NCBI GenBank assembly: GCA_964035575.1
Contig: OZ037867.1
Span: 744,001-808,000, forward strand
DNA from: Rhynchopus sp. YZ270_cl-10
Lineage: Eukaryota; Euglenozoa; Diplonemea; Diplonemida; Diplonemidae
DNA length: 64,000 nucleotides
Reading direction: 5' to 3'
A program made the position numbers and the translations under genes. Every line of letters starts with the position of its first letter. Position 1 is the first letter of the stretch. The notes under the pieces were generated by a model. The model was not told where the DNA came from. It searched no databases and saw only the letters and a program-made list of their open reading frames with translations. This document shows positions 29,501-38,525 of the stretch, piece after piece.

Positions 29501-31374
29501 GCAAAGCGGACAGGTTTGAGGTGGTATCTGCATACCTTGGGTTTAACAGCGTGTCAAGGCTTACTTCGGGCGAGGAAGCCTACATGAAGGGTGGTGGTTC
29601 TGTGGAGGCAGTCGTTCTTCGTCGTCTCCTCGTGTGGCTTACCCGCGCTTATAAGTGCGCCAGAATTTCAGAACTGGATTCTGAGGGGACGTGTGTACAG
29701 CAACAGGTTGTGATGCCTCGTGTGACGAAGGAAGTTCTCAGTGTACTGGGCAGCTTGAGCGGACTGAAGGCCCTGCGTCAGAGCGTCACAGAGTGTTTGG
29801 CGAACCTAGCAAAAAAAGTCGCAGACGAAGAAGGGAAGAATCTGGTTGTCCTTGCAGTGGTGGATGAGGGGCAGTTCTTCGATGAGTTTGTTCCAAGGAA
29901 GGATGGAAAGAAGGTAGGGGCACGGTTGGCGCTGCAATGCCTTCGGAAACTGCAACTGGCAGTGCACGATAACTTAGTGTTGCTTCCAATATGCACTGGG
30001 ATTAATCCTGCTGTCAGTCTGGAAACGGAGACAGAGGGCGAAAACCGTGTCCTTGGTCAGGAGGAACAAGTCATCATGCTGCATAACGAGTGGGTGAAGT
30101 TCTGTGCTCATGTCATGGGGAAGGAGTTATTGTCTGAGCTGTCAGACCAGCAGTTTCAATGCTTTGCAGCACTCGCGTGGCCTCGGGCAAGGGCATTCCT
30201 CGATATGGATGTGCGCACGAGGTACGGTGTTTCGTCAGCTGCTGATAGCTTGCCGTGGGGGGACACGGATGATGAAAAGGTGGAGAAGCGTGCTCGATGG
30301 GTGCTCAAAGCTGCCGCGGATGAGCAATATCTGCCGATGAGTGATGTACCTGCAAACATGGTTCGTCTTGATGCCGTTGATGCCGTTGGCATGACACGCC
30401 CTATTCTCGACTTTGCCTCCCTCAGTAGCATCATGACGTGCCTTGGTCTAAACAAGACTACATTTCGTCTACCAGACAGTCTCTCTCTCAACGACTTGAA
30501 GGGCGGGGACTGGGGTTCATTCGAGAAGGTTGTGTTTAATTCACTAGCAATATTCGCAGGACTCTTTTACCACAAGCAACCAGACCCTGATACTTACCTG
30601 CCTTCGGAGCCAAGCACCAGCGTCTTACGCACTTGGATCCCAGGAGGCGCTGCCAACTTCGTGTCAGTCGATACCCTAGAAAATCCGCGAAGGCACCGGC
30701 ATCCCCACAACACTGCGAAGACTGCACTGAGCAAAGCCTTTATAGCGAAGCTGGAACTGTTGAAGGCCAAAGGCGACACTGTGCTGCTTCACTGTGGAGG
30801 CAAGTCTCCACTTGACTTCATTCTGATGAAGGTGGTGAAGGTGGAGGTGGCGAAGGTGAACAATGGAAAGACACAGACGATAGAGACACGGACGATTGCC
30901 GCAAGGTTTGCTGAGGCGAAGCACACGGAGAAGGACGACACAACCGTGACGAAAAAAAATCTTGAGCAAGAGCGAGACAGGATGACGGTGAAGGCATTTA
31001 ACACTTACAGTGTTATGGCGCGCTGTGCCGAAGAAGAAGAGTTGGACAGGAGAACAGCGGGCCATACCAAAGTAAAGCTCGAACCCTTCAAGGATGATCA
31101 CTTTCTGCTGGTGACGAATAAACGTGTAGGCAAGATGTCGGAGAAGGAGGCGGAGCGCATCATGAACCCTGATACAACTGAGTGGCTCCCAATGACCCAG
31201 GTGTTGTTTGGGGCGCTTCCCACCTCAAGTCAGTTGGGATCGCGTCCCATATGGCCAGCGCTCTCTCAGCTCTCGGAAATTCCCAGGCATACGTGGAACA
31301 CACCGCTGCCGCAGACTGGAGCTAGGATGACGAGATATGCACCTGTCTTGCGCAGACTCTGCAAACTCATTTAG
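20539..31374 (+). CDS. Effector gene A: header coiled coil + P-loop NTPase + PD-(D/E)xK-like nuclease
   Basis: Three exons: 20539-20784 (82 codons, MPDG header), 29141-29227 and 29266-31374, all joined in phase 0; about 813 residues. The first intron holds an 8.2-kb LINE on the opposite strand; the second is only 38 nt. The header is a charged coiled coil without signal peptide. The NTPase has Walker A SGVGKT at about residue 175, where the usual first Gly is Cys, and Walker [11 protein letters not shown] at about 305-314. Near residues 614-665 LDFIL and later FAEAK fit the D and ExK of a PD-(D/E)xK nuclease; gene C keeps both. The layout matches Crinkler/RHS-type effectors, which act on nucleic acids of hosts, rivals or transposons. 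Target and activity are inference. Exon 2 ([13 protein letters not shown]) is diverged from that of B-D. Confidence 0.8.
20924..26590 (-). CDS. LINE ORF2: OTU protease, APE endonuclease, reverse transcriptase, RNase H
   Basis: 1888 residues on the minus strand. Order: an OTU-type cysteine protease (about 12-145; [10 protein letters not shown] with Cys23, and His134 in PEHYDIL); an apurinic-type endonuclease (about 180-425; LQETR, GDFNCN, final HVPLTF); reverse transcriptase (about 760-1030; [20 protein letters not shown] and catalytic FVDD near 948); a CCHC-like zinc knuckle (about 1290-1310, CPYC...H....C); RNase HI (about 1495-1640; [26 protein letters not shown]); and a Cys/His-rich C-terminus (about 1795-1888). 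The frame is open throughout and the catalytic residues named are present. The protein nicks DNA and copies its RNA at the nick. The OTU domain may cleave ubiquitin or the polyprotein; its role in LINEs is not settled. Confidence 0.92.
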   Translation of the reverse strand: MWLDRTAASLHTSRHVIPGDGNCLFRALASQCTGSICAASLRRDVISHLRTNEESRYLYEAGPAAATTSFSIYLDHMSRDGTYGDHLCLQAAATILKAEVWVLNASTGSRGTLRREGCPAQRNRVLGLTYRPEHYDILRIPMALLRSLRACQNGILPLEAPSPANRNRRQPRAPPTPAPRPLTITTINVTSLQTHHRDVADLPADILALQETRVGKEHMGTHGQYFHAKGREVHWGKALAKTGGGERQQIAPGGVAIMTKSGLIAQTIAPKSPVEKRCHDSTRVVHTAVAVGAGAAFHVISLYAHAGQEAAAEREALIKDALEMATGLGHAVPVIIIGDFNCNASNSVTLAAAQRSGRWVDVAESLAAAQRTPPPFTCRTANSNGTRIDMCLANATAAPAIYKVTVDSSFDDCPFPTHVPLTFTLDLNVYSGRTRRCVLPKPFPLDRPRNTPETAVAFASQLEKNDRSEASGESKLAEFAEVGEKFLLLLHEDSIASPHSDYCGRSETSLVKTARHATKHSSKNGASSKLTRARDAVMGNLRTLLQIGRARLLVDKPYAMTRRERYAWEALSRLRGGPLRDEITEALFVPNPGVDYLHRLLEKLEGSQREAFAAMKAQRSLHWKHTMQNVGSKGQGAIFDYVADRFTTPAAFMKQQDGTLTADPAKVDSLLRDNQAWGGIFQKYASSPEPSWDSFLAVYEDVLPAAEDMTCEPIKVEDVHKALKRMKRTTSPGMHGWRAHEVEQLPDSIIAILVECLNAVERDGVWPEALMQALVPLIPKPDSDGDPLSQRPITITAVLYRIWASIRAQSAFPWLDKLSPAGLHGCRPKHGTEDLYWHLAAQLECAHLTGEHIFGVAIDFKKCFDTVPINIAMCLAARLGFNGVVLSVLREAYVKMKRHFRCNGSVGEPFTPTNGIMQGCPLSVILINIVISVWMREVDSKGAETTSFVDDIYATAPSHQLQQMAVDRTVIFSHHTQMDISVSKSLTFSTCRTRPCEIKVINVQTGELMCHNPPTFLPVKNSFDSTGVMQHAQPGTNLSSLPVSNRISNRSSNAVKNLGRVRSLPTPVNHRDHIAAMTAGSKCYYGASVTYLSPEKRAKLQKNFTAAVWTGPSRRAVVAVMHILQHGHRLDPEMVFHIRRLRAWIKQMRRENCRHLCAVAWQHRDSLSYGPFFLLNESLNALGWDWVAPNQVRFTNESGDQTLLDVDTLTEKQATSVEAEARHKLRNALMRSLANKRSSDYDGLQHGVDGRVTRHLLEDPESNLTGYQKGILRSIIAGAMTTTGRSGLITDGCPYCETEARETVRHMWWECSAWEEVRSRHPVAAADRTDWPNCLVICGVAPRYRHDCHDNVLPRDDHERIALVRNLQRLFIEIVRQRQIRDDRPAESARHHRLVDYPWGWSSPQPMRVQLPSLRYQDVGAIWKHSEDLWYATNHWVNSLQWAHNGSEHSVSYIELAIDFELTTGLSLPGIKNRRYQPYCASQTVCTVRNTLEGRQGTEVFFDGGARQNGTVFARAGAGAVVYIDGVKAASVATPLPFARSNNVAEYEGASSGLCLLRDLPPEVCGQATIYGDSKLIIEHIKGNTTCKENLQPFLHRIRAQIRDLQPRYVIEWRHVKRNLNTDADALSNEAMDTVEVARAEQLSQAAAEYPLFQKSVWAKALSLQSLTRDLRSVVQVDSWTRGKEGGVTSLTALGGTVVQGVNRRAVLSAKTEAVLRHLNAHNIRSEQPHGPSSILYEESQAWAARFYPQDHYAANWTEASSQARGRAAVDTAAFRSRPPRPAPAGARKNAKIISCESHGKVRCVSCVKVRAVVETCCNLHHREDDGLELVMDFCLSHRLTRCGACHLDRKSLNECCHSCHPQFKHAAQEGIQPLHHRHDPSGASAVT
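26591..27121 (-). other. LINE inter-ORF segment with overlapping small frames
   Basis: Between ORF1 and ORF2, frame 27189-26884 (101 codons) overlaps the end of ORF1 in another frame, is rich in Lys, Pro and Thr and contains QPLITSFA, which fits the PCNA-interacting motif Qxx(I/L/M)xxF(A/F). A third frame, 26909-26619 (96 codons), follows. They may be extra small ORFs, or the true end of ORF1 reached by frameshift. Confidence 0.4.
27122..29008 (-). CDS. LINE ORF1: Ala-rich coiled-coil protein
   Basis: About 628 residues from the first Met that lies wholly inside the element (MQNPAGLH, codon 29008-29006); an upstream Met overlaps the target duplication. The N-terminal 100 residues look globular. 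Then comes a Lys/Arg/Glu helix, a Thr/Ala/Pro-rich spacer with repeated TPA units (about residues 190-255), and long helices rich in Ala, Gln and Glu. It sits upstream of ORF2 on the same strand where RNA-binding ORF1 proteins normally sit. No zinc knuckle or RRM was recognised, so the RNA-chaperone role is inferred from position and coiled coils. Confidence 0.75.
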   Translation of the reverse strand: MQNPAGLHAASPGNVEILDGEQAGQQVVRPLVLTLQPPREYRIHPFPSSFLQAQATAMLKQMEWEAEVTGRKADVLQVTAPHPPPNTELDINGHRMSIQDMDTIRAERKRREEEKRLKKEHRAHEDAIAALLAALQGVKRTGGRGGGRGYTAKDVVVPVAHLHAVLKVIAQDRTKQTPTTPATPLPSPTVPVTTTTAAASAHSEVTAPVSAVPATPAVSATPAATPATAPATTPAPELAQLRQEFAAALQRAKEEAAAVTRQMTEKAVENAEGTQLLLEQLREEVRATKALAVDQVGVSTELQAVKKKAERAAKQATNALEAATATNLRVVTFEREEMEDIRLQLHNQKKEQQVIVKAISGVQSGAPAATQLAVRMELLEERVMQVTQAQDKAQDTSTRTASQQTQQAEELQSAYVKLHAWTTEVAAKATTASSTAEQLVEAHKRAEAAVPHLQEGLQEQGRRTQQAAADTVVVSAMAEEALKKAHQTDDRLTAAANRLSNEVNLLRSQAEEEAALARQRNHALEAKTKEALMQTQRGTANLVDAATIKFAAVDGEAQRIKEDQEQAMRYQCKHNGEVEAALEHVVSTHDRAEQQPPASHQQLKATGAGGTAESPPAKAHLSPERQPR

Positions 31375-31376
31375 AT

Positions 31377-31616
<240 letters not shown>

Positions 31617-31655
31617 TGGGGAGTCGGGGTCTGGGGAGTCGGGAGTCGGGAGTCG

Positions 31656-31940
31656 GCTTATTTACACCCTTGCCCCCCTCCCCCTAACTTCACTACAATT
31701 TTTTGCACGGCGGAGTCCGTACACCCTAGGCTCCGTACATTTTACGGACCCTCAAGTACGTACCCGGCTCAGTAATTACTGAGCCTAGGGTCCGTAATTA
31801 CGTGGTCTAAGGTGTGAAATCACTGTTCGGATGTGTGACTGCTGGTCAGAAAAGCCCTGGGAGCAAAGCGGGAGTGGCACCCAGGTACACTGGTATACAA
31901 GGTTGTAAACTGTAAACGGTAAACTGTAATATGTACACAT
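31656..31940. other. Spacer with palindrome between gene A and GST copy 1
   Basis: A perfect 20-bp palindrome GGCTCAGTAATTACTGAGCC lies at 31766-31785, next to CCTAGGCTCCGTA and its inverse. Part of the stretch (about 31720-31775) recurs at 45322-45372. No gene is seen. Confidence 0.6.
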
Positions 31941-33286
31941 GGATGGTAGTCGGTCCGAACAGGCTGTGCGCTAACTTTTTGGAAATTGCTCGAAAAATGA
32001 AAATCTGGTCCAAAAAAATGTACCTACGGGAAGTTGAAGTGCGTGGACGCGCGTATTTTGCGTGTTTTTAAAGTAAGAGAAAGTCGAATGGAGTGGGAAC
32101 GTAGTGAGAGCGCAGAAGAGAATAAGAAATGCAGGAAAAATAGACAACGAGAAAAAACAAAGAGATTTTGACAATACTTTTTACAGACGTCCTCCACACA
32201 GTTCCTTCCTTCAAACCGTGAATGGTAACTACGCCAGTGGTGTTTGTAATGTCTGTTGTCCTCCACACCATTACAGGGGTAAATGCTTTTTGCGTGCGGA
32301 CCCACCCGGAGGTGGTTGGGGCGGACTCTGTGTGCTCCCTCTTGTCGTTGGCCTGACTCCCCTCACCATCCTTCTAACACTGAACACTTTACACAGACCT
32401 ACTACACAACACACACTCTCACAATGTCTGCCCCAGCAACACCGAAGCCGACCCTTCCCGAGTCGTATGTCGTGCCCGAGGTGTGGGTGGAGCCTGCTGC
32501 TGCAGCAGGGCCGTTCGGAGGCATCAACAAACCCACGGCAGGTGCACGCGAGGAGGAGGCTCTGCCAAAGGGGGAGCACCCGCTGCAGCTGTACTCGCTT
32601 GGCACGCCGAACGGCATCAAGGTGACGATCCTTCTTGAGGAGCTTGGTGTTGAGTACGACGCGTGGAAGATCTCCATCATGGGGAAGCAGTTCACAAGCG
32701 GGTTTGTGGCGGCGAACCCGAACTCGAAGATCCCTGCGATGTACGACTACGGCGTGGAGGACGGCAGTGGCGAGCCGCTGCGTGTCTTCGAGTCTGGGTC
32801 GATCCTTGTCTACCTTGCGGAGAAGTACGGGAAGTTCCTCCCCCCTGTGTCGGACATCCGCAAGCGCACAGAGGTGCTGAACTGGGTGATGTGGCAGATG
32901 GGGGGAGCGCCCTTCATTGGAGGCGGGTTTGGGCACTTCTACAAGTACGCACCTGTGCACATTGAGTACGCTGTGAACAGGTACTCGATGGAGACGAAGC
33001 GCCAGCTGGACGTGCTGGACAAGCAGCTTGAAGGGAAGGACTTTGTGTGTGGAGAGTACAGCATTGCCGACATGGCCATCTACCCGTGGATCAAATGCAT
33101 CGACGTTGGCTACAACGCTGCCAAGTTCCTCGAGCTCGACTCCTACAAGAACGTGGCACGTTGGATGGAGCTCCTTCAGAAGCGTTCTGCTGTGCGCCGT
33201 GGCTCGCGTGTCAACGGCTTCTCTGACAACGCTGTTGCTGAGAGGCACAGCAAGGACGACTTCAAGCCTGAGGACTACTAGACACG
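31941..33286. repeat. Segmental duplication, copy 1 (carries GST)
   Basis: 1346 bp colinear with 45498-46843 and without indels between the GGATGG start and the GST start codon (483 bp in both). Only a handful of substitutions were seen, mostly upstream of the CDS. Similarity stops five bases after the GST stop codon. Confidence 0.9.
32424..33281 (+). CDS. yghU-like: Glutathione S-transferase, YghU/YfcG (Nu) type, copy 1
   Basis: 285 residues. A thioredoxin-fold domain (about 50-145: HPLQLYSLGTPNG, NPNSKIPA, VFESGSILVYLAEKYG) is followed by the helical domain (GGGFGHFYKYAPV, RYSMETKRQLDVLDKQL, YSIADMAIYPW). These match bacterial YghU closely and colinearly; in that family the Thr-Pro-Asn turn, present here, helps bind glutathione and the enzyme reduces disulfides or organic hydroperoxides. 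No targeting signal is seen, so it is probably cytosolic. Strong likeness to the bacterial family suggests ancient transfer, which only a tree could show. ATG 32424 follows a CA-rich leader; an in-frame upstream Met lies in non-conserved sequence. Confidence 0.93.
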   Translation: MSAPATPKPTLPESYVVPEVWVEPAAAAGPFGGINKPTAGAREEEALPKGEHPLQLYSLGTPNGIKVTILLEELGVEYDAWKISIMGKQFTSGFVAANPNSKIPAMYDYGVEDGSGEPLRVFESGSILVYLAEKYGKFLPPVSDIRKRTEVLNWVMWQMGGAPFIGGGFGHFYKYAPVHIEYAVNRYSMETKRQLDVLDKQLEGKDFVCGEYSIADMAIYPWIKCIDVGYNAAKFLELDSYKNVARWMELLQKRSAVRRGSRVNGFSDNAVAERHSKDDFKPEDY

Positions 33287-33539
33287 TACAGACATGGTCA
33301 CTCCTTCCAAGACGGCTGTGATTTAATTGATGTGAGACGTGTCCATTTTGAAGCTTTCTTTTATTGATGTTATTTTGGTTTTGACTATCTTGTTGACTGT
33401 GCACGAGAAGGTTCGAGTCATCTGACAAAATTTGTTTTTTTTCTCTCTTTGTTTTTGTTGGCATTTTGCCTGTCACGCAGGCAGTGCTCCAACCTTTCTT
33501 CCAAACTAACTCCCGCGTCTTTTTTGTTTGTTTCTTGTT

Positions 33540-34370
33540 CAACCAGTGGTCGCGCTAATTATGGGGAAAAATGGGGAAAAAATGGATTTCGGGTACGGAA
33601 AAACGTTCCTTGAAAAGGTTAGCTGGGGAGGCCCGGAAACCCCGTTTTGTGGCATTTCCGGGCCAATCCCGGCTTGTGGTGGGGTATATACGGAAAAATG
33701 GACAAAATTTTAGTGACTTAAATTTTCGCAAAATATGAACCCATACTCGTAAACAAGGGTCATTTTCAGGAAAATTCGGAAAATTCCGAGATTTGGAAGC
33801 AATTTTTCTCCTGAAAATCAGTGGGTTTTCAGCCCCAAAACATACCGCGATTGGAATTTCCGGAATCCGTCCGCGCTGTGGTGGGGTCACTTTGCCGAAA
33901 TGGCCAATTTTTTGGTTTTGGTCAAAATCCATGTAGGGTAAAGAGGGCCAATGTAAATCCCACAACCAGATTTTCTCTCCCTGATCCTGACGTCTTGCAA
34001 CATGAAAATGCGCGAAAACACCGGCATTTGCATTTCCGGAATTCGTCCGTTCTGTGGTGGGGTCAATTTGCCGAAATGGACAAGTTCTTGGTTTTGGTCA
34101 AAACCCGTCAGTGTAAGGTAAAGGGGGCAAGTGTTTGCCTGTAGAAACTGGAAGGGAACAGGCAGCGCCGCAGGCGCACGGTAACCAACTTTTTTTTTTT
34201 TTTTCCTTTTCTTTTTTCTCCTCTTTCTTTTGACTTTCCGAGCCAATTGCGTTCCACGGCGGGGTCACATGTATATGCAAGTCCACTATGTGGTGGTCTT
34301 ACTCAACAATATTAGAACTTCTGGTTTCTTAATGAAATCCCCGTACTGCAAAAAAAAAACGTTCCTACCA
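33540..34370. repeat. Copy of the long repeat family of 6540-8760
   Basis: Shares AAAATGGACAAAATTTTAG and ACTTAAATTTTC (about 33700-33730) and GCGCCGCAGGCGCACGGTAA (about 34163) with the 6.5-8.8 kb block, plus a GTGGTGGGGTCA unit repeated near 33880 and 34057. It is followed by a T-rich run (about 34430-34464). No gene. Confidence 0.75.
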
Positions 34371-34430
34371 AAACCCCCAAAAATCCCGGGATGAGGGATG
34401 GACTTTAGCGCGAGCTCTGTGTTCAACTTT

Positions 34431-34464
<34 letters not shown>

Positions 34465-34844
34465 CGCTCGACTGTACAGCCACTCAAAGAGCGCATTTAG
34501 GATGGCGTCTGTTCTGTTGTGGAACGAGGCGTATTTTTTATAAAAGTTTCTTGTGCCATTTGTGTTGCGAGCAGTCCCTTTTCATTGTTGCTGTTTAATT
34601 CGCAGCTTTCTTCACACTTTTTCTTCTTCCCCTAGATGTGTGCAGCGCATTCATCTTTATCTTTTTTCCTCTGAAATCTTGCAGTTTTTTGGGACAGAAT
34701 GTTGACGTCGCGCACACTGCCGACTGTACCCATTCCAAAACAGTTTCCGAAACATCCCTCAGTCAAGAGCTATATGTGTTGAAAGCAAATGAACAGATGT
34801 TGCACACCACCTCCCAGTCTCGCCTTGTTCTCCTCCACCTCCAG

Positions 34845-35020
34845 AAGACGCTGAAGGACCAGATCGATGCATTGGAGGGATTCCGTGCACGTGCACCAGA
34901 CTATGACGTCAGCAAGTTGAAGCAGCTTCGTCTGTGGGATTTTACGGACAGTGACCGTGACACCCTTGCAGGCAAGCAGAAGATCTCCGACAAGATCTCC
35001 AAGCTCGAGGAGCAGCTTAA
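34845..35020 (+). pseudogene. Stray D-type header fragment
   Basis: Nearly identical to the header exon of gene D (about 43322-43490) but placed just upstream of the leader of gene B, with no effector end of its own. It is a fossil of an exchange between header types, or conceivably an alternative upstream exon of B. Confidence 0.7.
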
Positions 35021-35027
35021 AAGGAGG

Positions 35028-35147
35028 CCCAGTCCCTTTTACTCTTTTTCACCTCCCACCTCCCACGATGCATCATTTTCATTCCACCAACAGGAAACGT
35101 TACCCCATTTCCCCCCCATACTCCTTTCCCTTTCCCCAACCCCAACC
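35028..35147 (+). promoter_or_regulatory. Conserved leader of effector gene B
   Basis: CCCAGTCCCTTTTACTC to CCAACCCCAACC, shared almost base for base with gene C and, from CTTTTTCACC on, with gene A. Ends at the start codon. Confidence 0.65.
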
Positions 35148-37680
35148 ATGCCTGATGGCGCTGTTCCCGATGACCCTGTAGCAAAGGCTGAGCGGGAGGT
35201 TGAAAGACTAAAGGCAGAGGAGAAGAAGCTGGGTGAGCAGATCACAGCCTGCGAAAGGTGCAAGAGGGGTAAGGTGACCGTCCATGATCTCGAAGAACTC
35301 GATGTCTACGTGGACGATATCACTGACGGAACCACCCCTATTGGCAAGGAGAAGATCAACGCCAAGATCGTCGAGCTCAAGGAGGAGGAGAAGGTATGAC
35401 ACTTGCTTTCCACACCCATTCTTATGTTATCTTTCTAGCATGACCATTCGCAACATGTGTGTCGTGTCTATTCACTTAACCTTTGGATTGAGTCATTACA
35501 TGTGGTTGTACTGTCTGTGTGGCAGAGTGAACCTCGGACCTTTTAGAGGTATGGCGAGTAGTCTACTTGCTTTCCACACCTATTTTATTTTATCTTTCCA
35601 GCATGACCCATTCGCAACATGTGTGTTGGGGTTGCAATTGTCGGCACTGGAGATATACAGTGTGGTGCAACGTTGTTGTTATTTTGTTGTTTCTAGTTTA
35701 GTGCATTCACTTTCCACACACTTACAGAAAAAGAGTGCAGAGTTGCTGATTGCGCGCGTGGACTTGATGAATGTGAGGGCTCAGCGGCAGGGTCCCCCAG
35801 ACCTGAGCAACTGGGTCTGGGAAGACGCGCTCAACACTTCCATCCTCGGAGGTAAATACATCGGGGACGGGGCTGCCGATGAGACGCTTAGCTACCTCAA
35901 GGGGTTTCTGAATGTGGGTGATGAGAAGGACCGTCAGTTCGCTACTGTAACCCTGAAAGGTAGGCCAGGTACCCTGTCCCACATCTTCTGCCACATGGGG
36001 CTAATGGGCATGGGGAAGACTCGTCTGCACAACGAACTGTGCTCGCCCGACTCAGAAGTCGGGAAGAGTGTGGTAAAGGCAATGGAGGAGGTAGGGAAGC
36101 TGGTGAGGTTAATCCGACATACTTACAACGTGTTAAGCTCATACCAAGGCGTGAAGGGCCCGATAAACGCGGACACTTTTTGGAAGCACCTGTTGTACTT
36201 CCATGGTCTCAAAGCAGAAGAGGCAGCAAAGGTGAACAATGCAGGTGATGCTGTACGTCACATCCGTGATAAGCTGGACATGCAAGCGGACGCCACCCTT
36301 GTTGTATGTGTTGACGAGCTCATGCAGATGCCGTACGATGGTGATGGCGTACCCGACAATGCGATAGGGCGTCTGATGGGGGACCTTCTTACAATGCAAG
36401 ACTCATCTGACGCTCGTCTTGTTTTCCTGTTTTCTGCTGTCACTGACAAAATGCTTAAAGCTGCCAAGCGGGAATCGAATCGCGCGACAATACCAGCCAA
36501 GCTCCCCCGTCTGAGTGAGGATCAGATACGAGAGCTCTTGTTCGAAGAGCATCCGCGTCTTAAAGAATTCAAAGACGCACCAATGTTTGTGCTGCTCTTG
36601 AAGCTCTGTGCACCCACACCTCGGTACGTATTGGAGGGTTTGCCAAAAGCTTTATCACACACTGCGCGCAAAAATACACTGGAAACTATCTCTGCCTATG
36701 ACTTAGGGGATCAGCTGCAAACTGTACTTCAATGCAGCGGGTCCCAGAAATATTATTCGGGAGACTCTGTACTTGTCGAGGGCGCTGTCCGGTGCATGTT
36801 ACAAGGGAAGGGTCTGGAAGACACACAAAGGGCGGAACTGTCAATTAACGGGTGGTTGTGGACACGGAATGACAAAGAACTTCTGCATCCGATGGTTCTT
36901 AGAGCGTGGGCCGAAGAGGAAGGAAGGGCAGACAGCACCACACTCCTGCCCAACGTTGTCCGCACGATGTTCAGATTTGATTTACAAGCTACAAATGGAG
37001 CCGAGCTTTTTGCAGAAAAGGTGTTCATATACTTTGAGCAAGCAAGGCGGCTGAGCCTCCCAGATGATGCGACGACAACACTTCGCCGTCACTACCCCGG
37101 AGGGGACTTCCATGACTTTCCACCTGACCAACTGGACTTGCCCCTGACAGTACCGAAGCGAAGGATCGTGAACGTTGGTACTTTCAAAGATATGCAGAGC
37201 TGCAGTGATACGCTCAGTAACGGGTGTATTCTCATTTCCAATACAAGAAACGAACAAGGGGTGGAGTGTATCTTTCCTTTTCACAGAACAGAAGCAGGAA
37301 CCAGCCAAAGTACTGTGTGGTGTGGCGGCGTGCAGGTAAAGTTCACAGAGCAAGAAGCAGTGCCAAATACTGTCGGAGAGAACATATTTGCGAATTCTTT
37401 TATGGAATGGTTGGACAAGAAGAAGTCGTGCAAGTGTTTTGGGATCCTGGTGTCGACACAGCAAGGCAATGCAGCAGACTTCGACTTTGTTTGCTCGTTC
37501 AATGCGGAGACTCTCACCGAGTTGATGGAACCTTGTGTCGGACCGCTGCGTTTCTTGTATGAGATGATGCCTGCAGCACACCTGCAGAAGGCGGTGGCAC
37601 CAACGAAGCGCAAGCATGACACAGAGTCGGAGTCGGAGTCGGAGGCAGCACCGCCACCTAAGCACCAACGAATGTCGTAG
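35148..37680 (+). CDS. Effector gene B: header + P-loop NTPase + restriction-like nuclease + NLS-like tail
   Basis: Two exons, 35148-35393 and 35728-37680 (phase-0 intron GTATGAC...CTTACAG), about 732 residues. The header and the exon-2 start KKSAELLIA are shared with C and D; a different end begins after AQRQG. Walker A is GLMGMGKT at about residues 172-180 and Walker B is LVVCVDELMQM with Asp near 278. Near 580-625 ISNTRNEQGVECIFPF followed by GVQVKFT resembles the core strands of a restriction-endonuclease fold, with a preceding helix ELFAEKVFIYFEQ. The tail TKRKHD, a Glu/Ser run and PPKHQR look like a bipartite nuclear signal. Architecture is that of Crinkler/RHS-type effectors; the NTPase is not closely related to that of A and C. 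Nuclease assignment is inference from motif order. Confidence 0.8.
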
Positions 37681-37689
37681 GTTCACCGA

Positions 37690-38525
37690 GCGAGTTGGGG
37701 CTTTCACCTAAGTTCGTTTCTCTTCCTGGCACGGTGAAGCTTCTGGAGTTTAACTCGGATCATCACGGCTTCGAGGCTGTCGCCTTCCAGACTTTGGGTC
37801 TTTTCCTGGGATTCTTCTATCACAAAAGGCAAAACGACGACTACTTACGGCAGAGAGCCCTACGCAGACACTCCGGACATGGTTTCCACCTTCTGTGGGG
37901 GAGGTTAAGCGTGTGCAGAAACTGGATGACTCACAGGTCCAGGCTCACCCCTTCGACACACAAAGCTCCCAGAATCGCACAGCACTCAGCATCGATTTTG
38001 GGAACTCGCTTTCGAATCTGGTCAAAGACGGCAACACGATCCTGCTGCATTGCGGTGAATCGGCAGCGATGGACTTCATTTTGGTGACGTTGGAGAAGGA
38101 GGAGGAGAAGCATATACTACAGATCCGCTTGGCAGACGCGAAGTTCAAAAATGACCCAGCCAATACTAGTGTCACAAGTCACAAGTCACAAGAAGGAGAT
38201 GTCCAAGATGCTCGAGAAGGCAAAGGGCGTCCACGAATCACTATGTGCTATTCTCAAAAAGCTCGAGACTGCGGAGAATCTCAAGCATCTGAAGAACTGC
38301 AGTGTGGCTGAATGGAACAAAAAGAGTTTCCTTCACATCACCAACTCCGAGCTCGAAGGTGACTGTGTGATGAGTCCTCTGACGACAACGAGGGAGCCAA
38401 TGACGACACTTCTGTACAATGGTACTGGAAAGGAAGAGGTGATTGAGGTCAAGGCATTACCACCCGCAACTCTGTTGTCATCGCGTCCTGCAAAAAGAGG
38501 ACTGCACATATCCATCTCGGCAGTC
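37690..38525 (+). pseudogene. Fossil of an A/C-type effector end
   Basis: Related to the C-terminal half of genes A and C, including the FYHK segment, the LLHCG segment and the nuclease-core region. It is truncated at the front and broken in a few places, and is more diverged than A is from C, so it is an older copy. It is followed by the same 3' flank as gene C. Confidence 0.75.

Noticed and set aside
32271-33542. 423-codon minus-strand frame over GST copy 1 (and 339 codons at 45828-46847)
   Set aside because: Antisense shadow of the GST; identical in both copies only because the DNA is duplicated.
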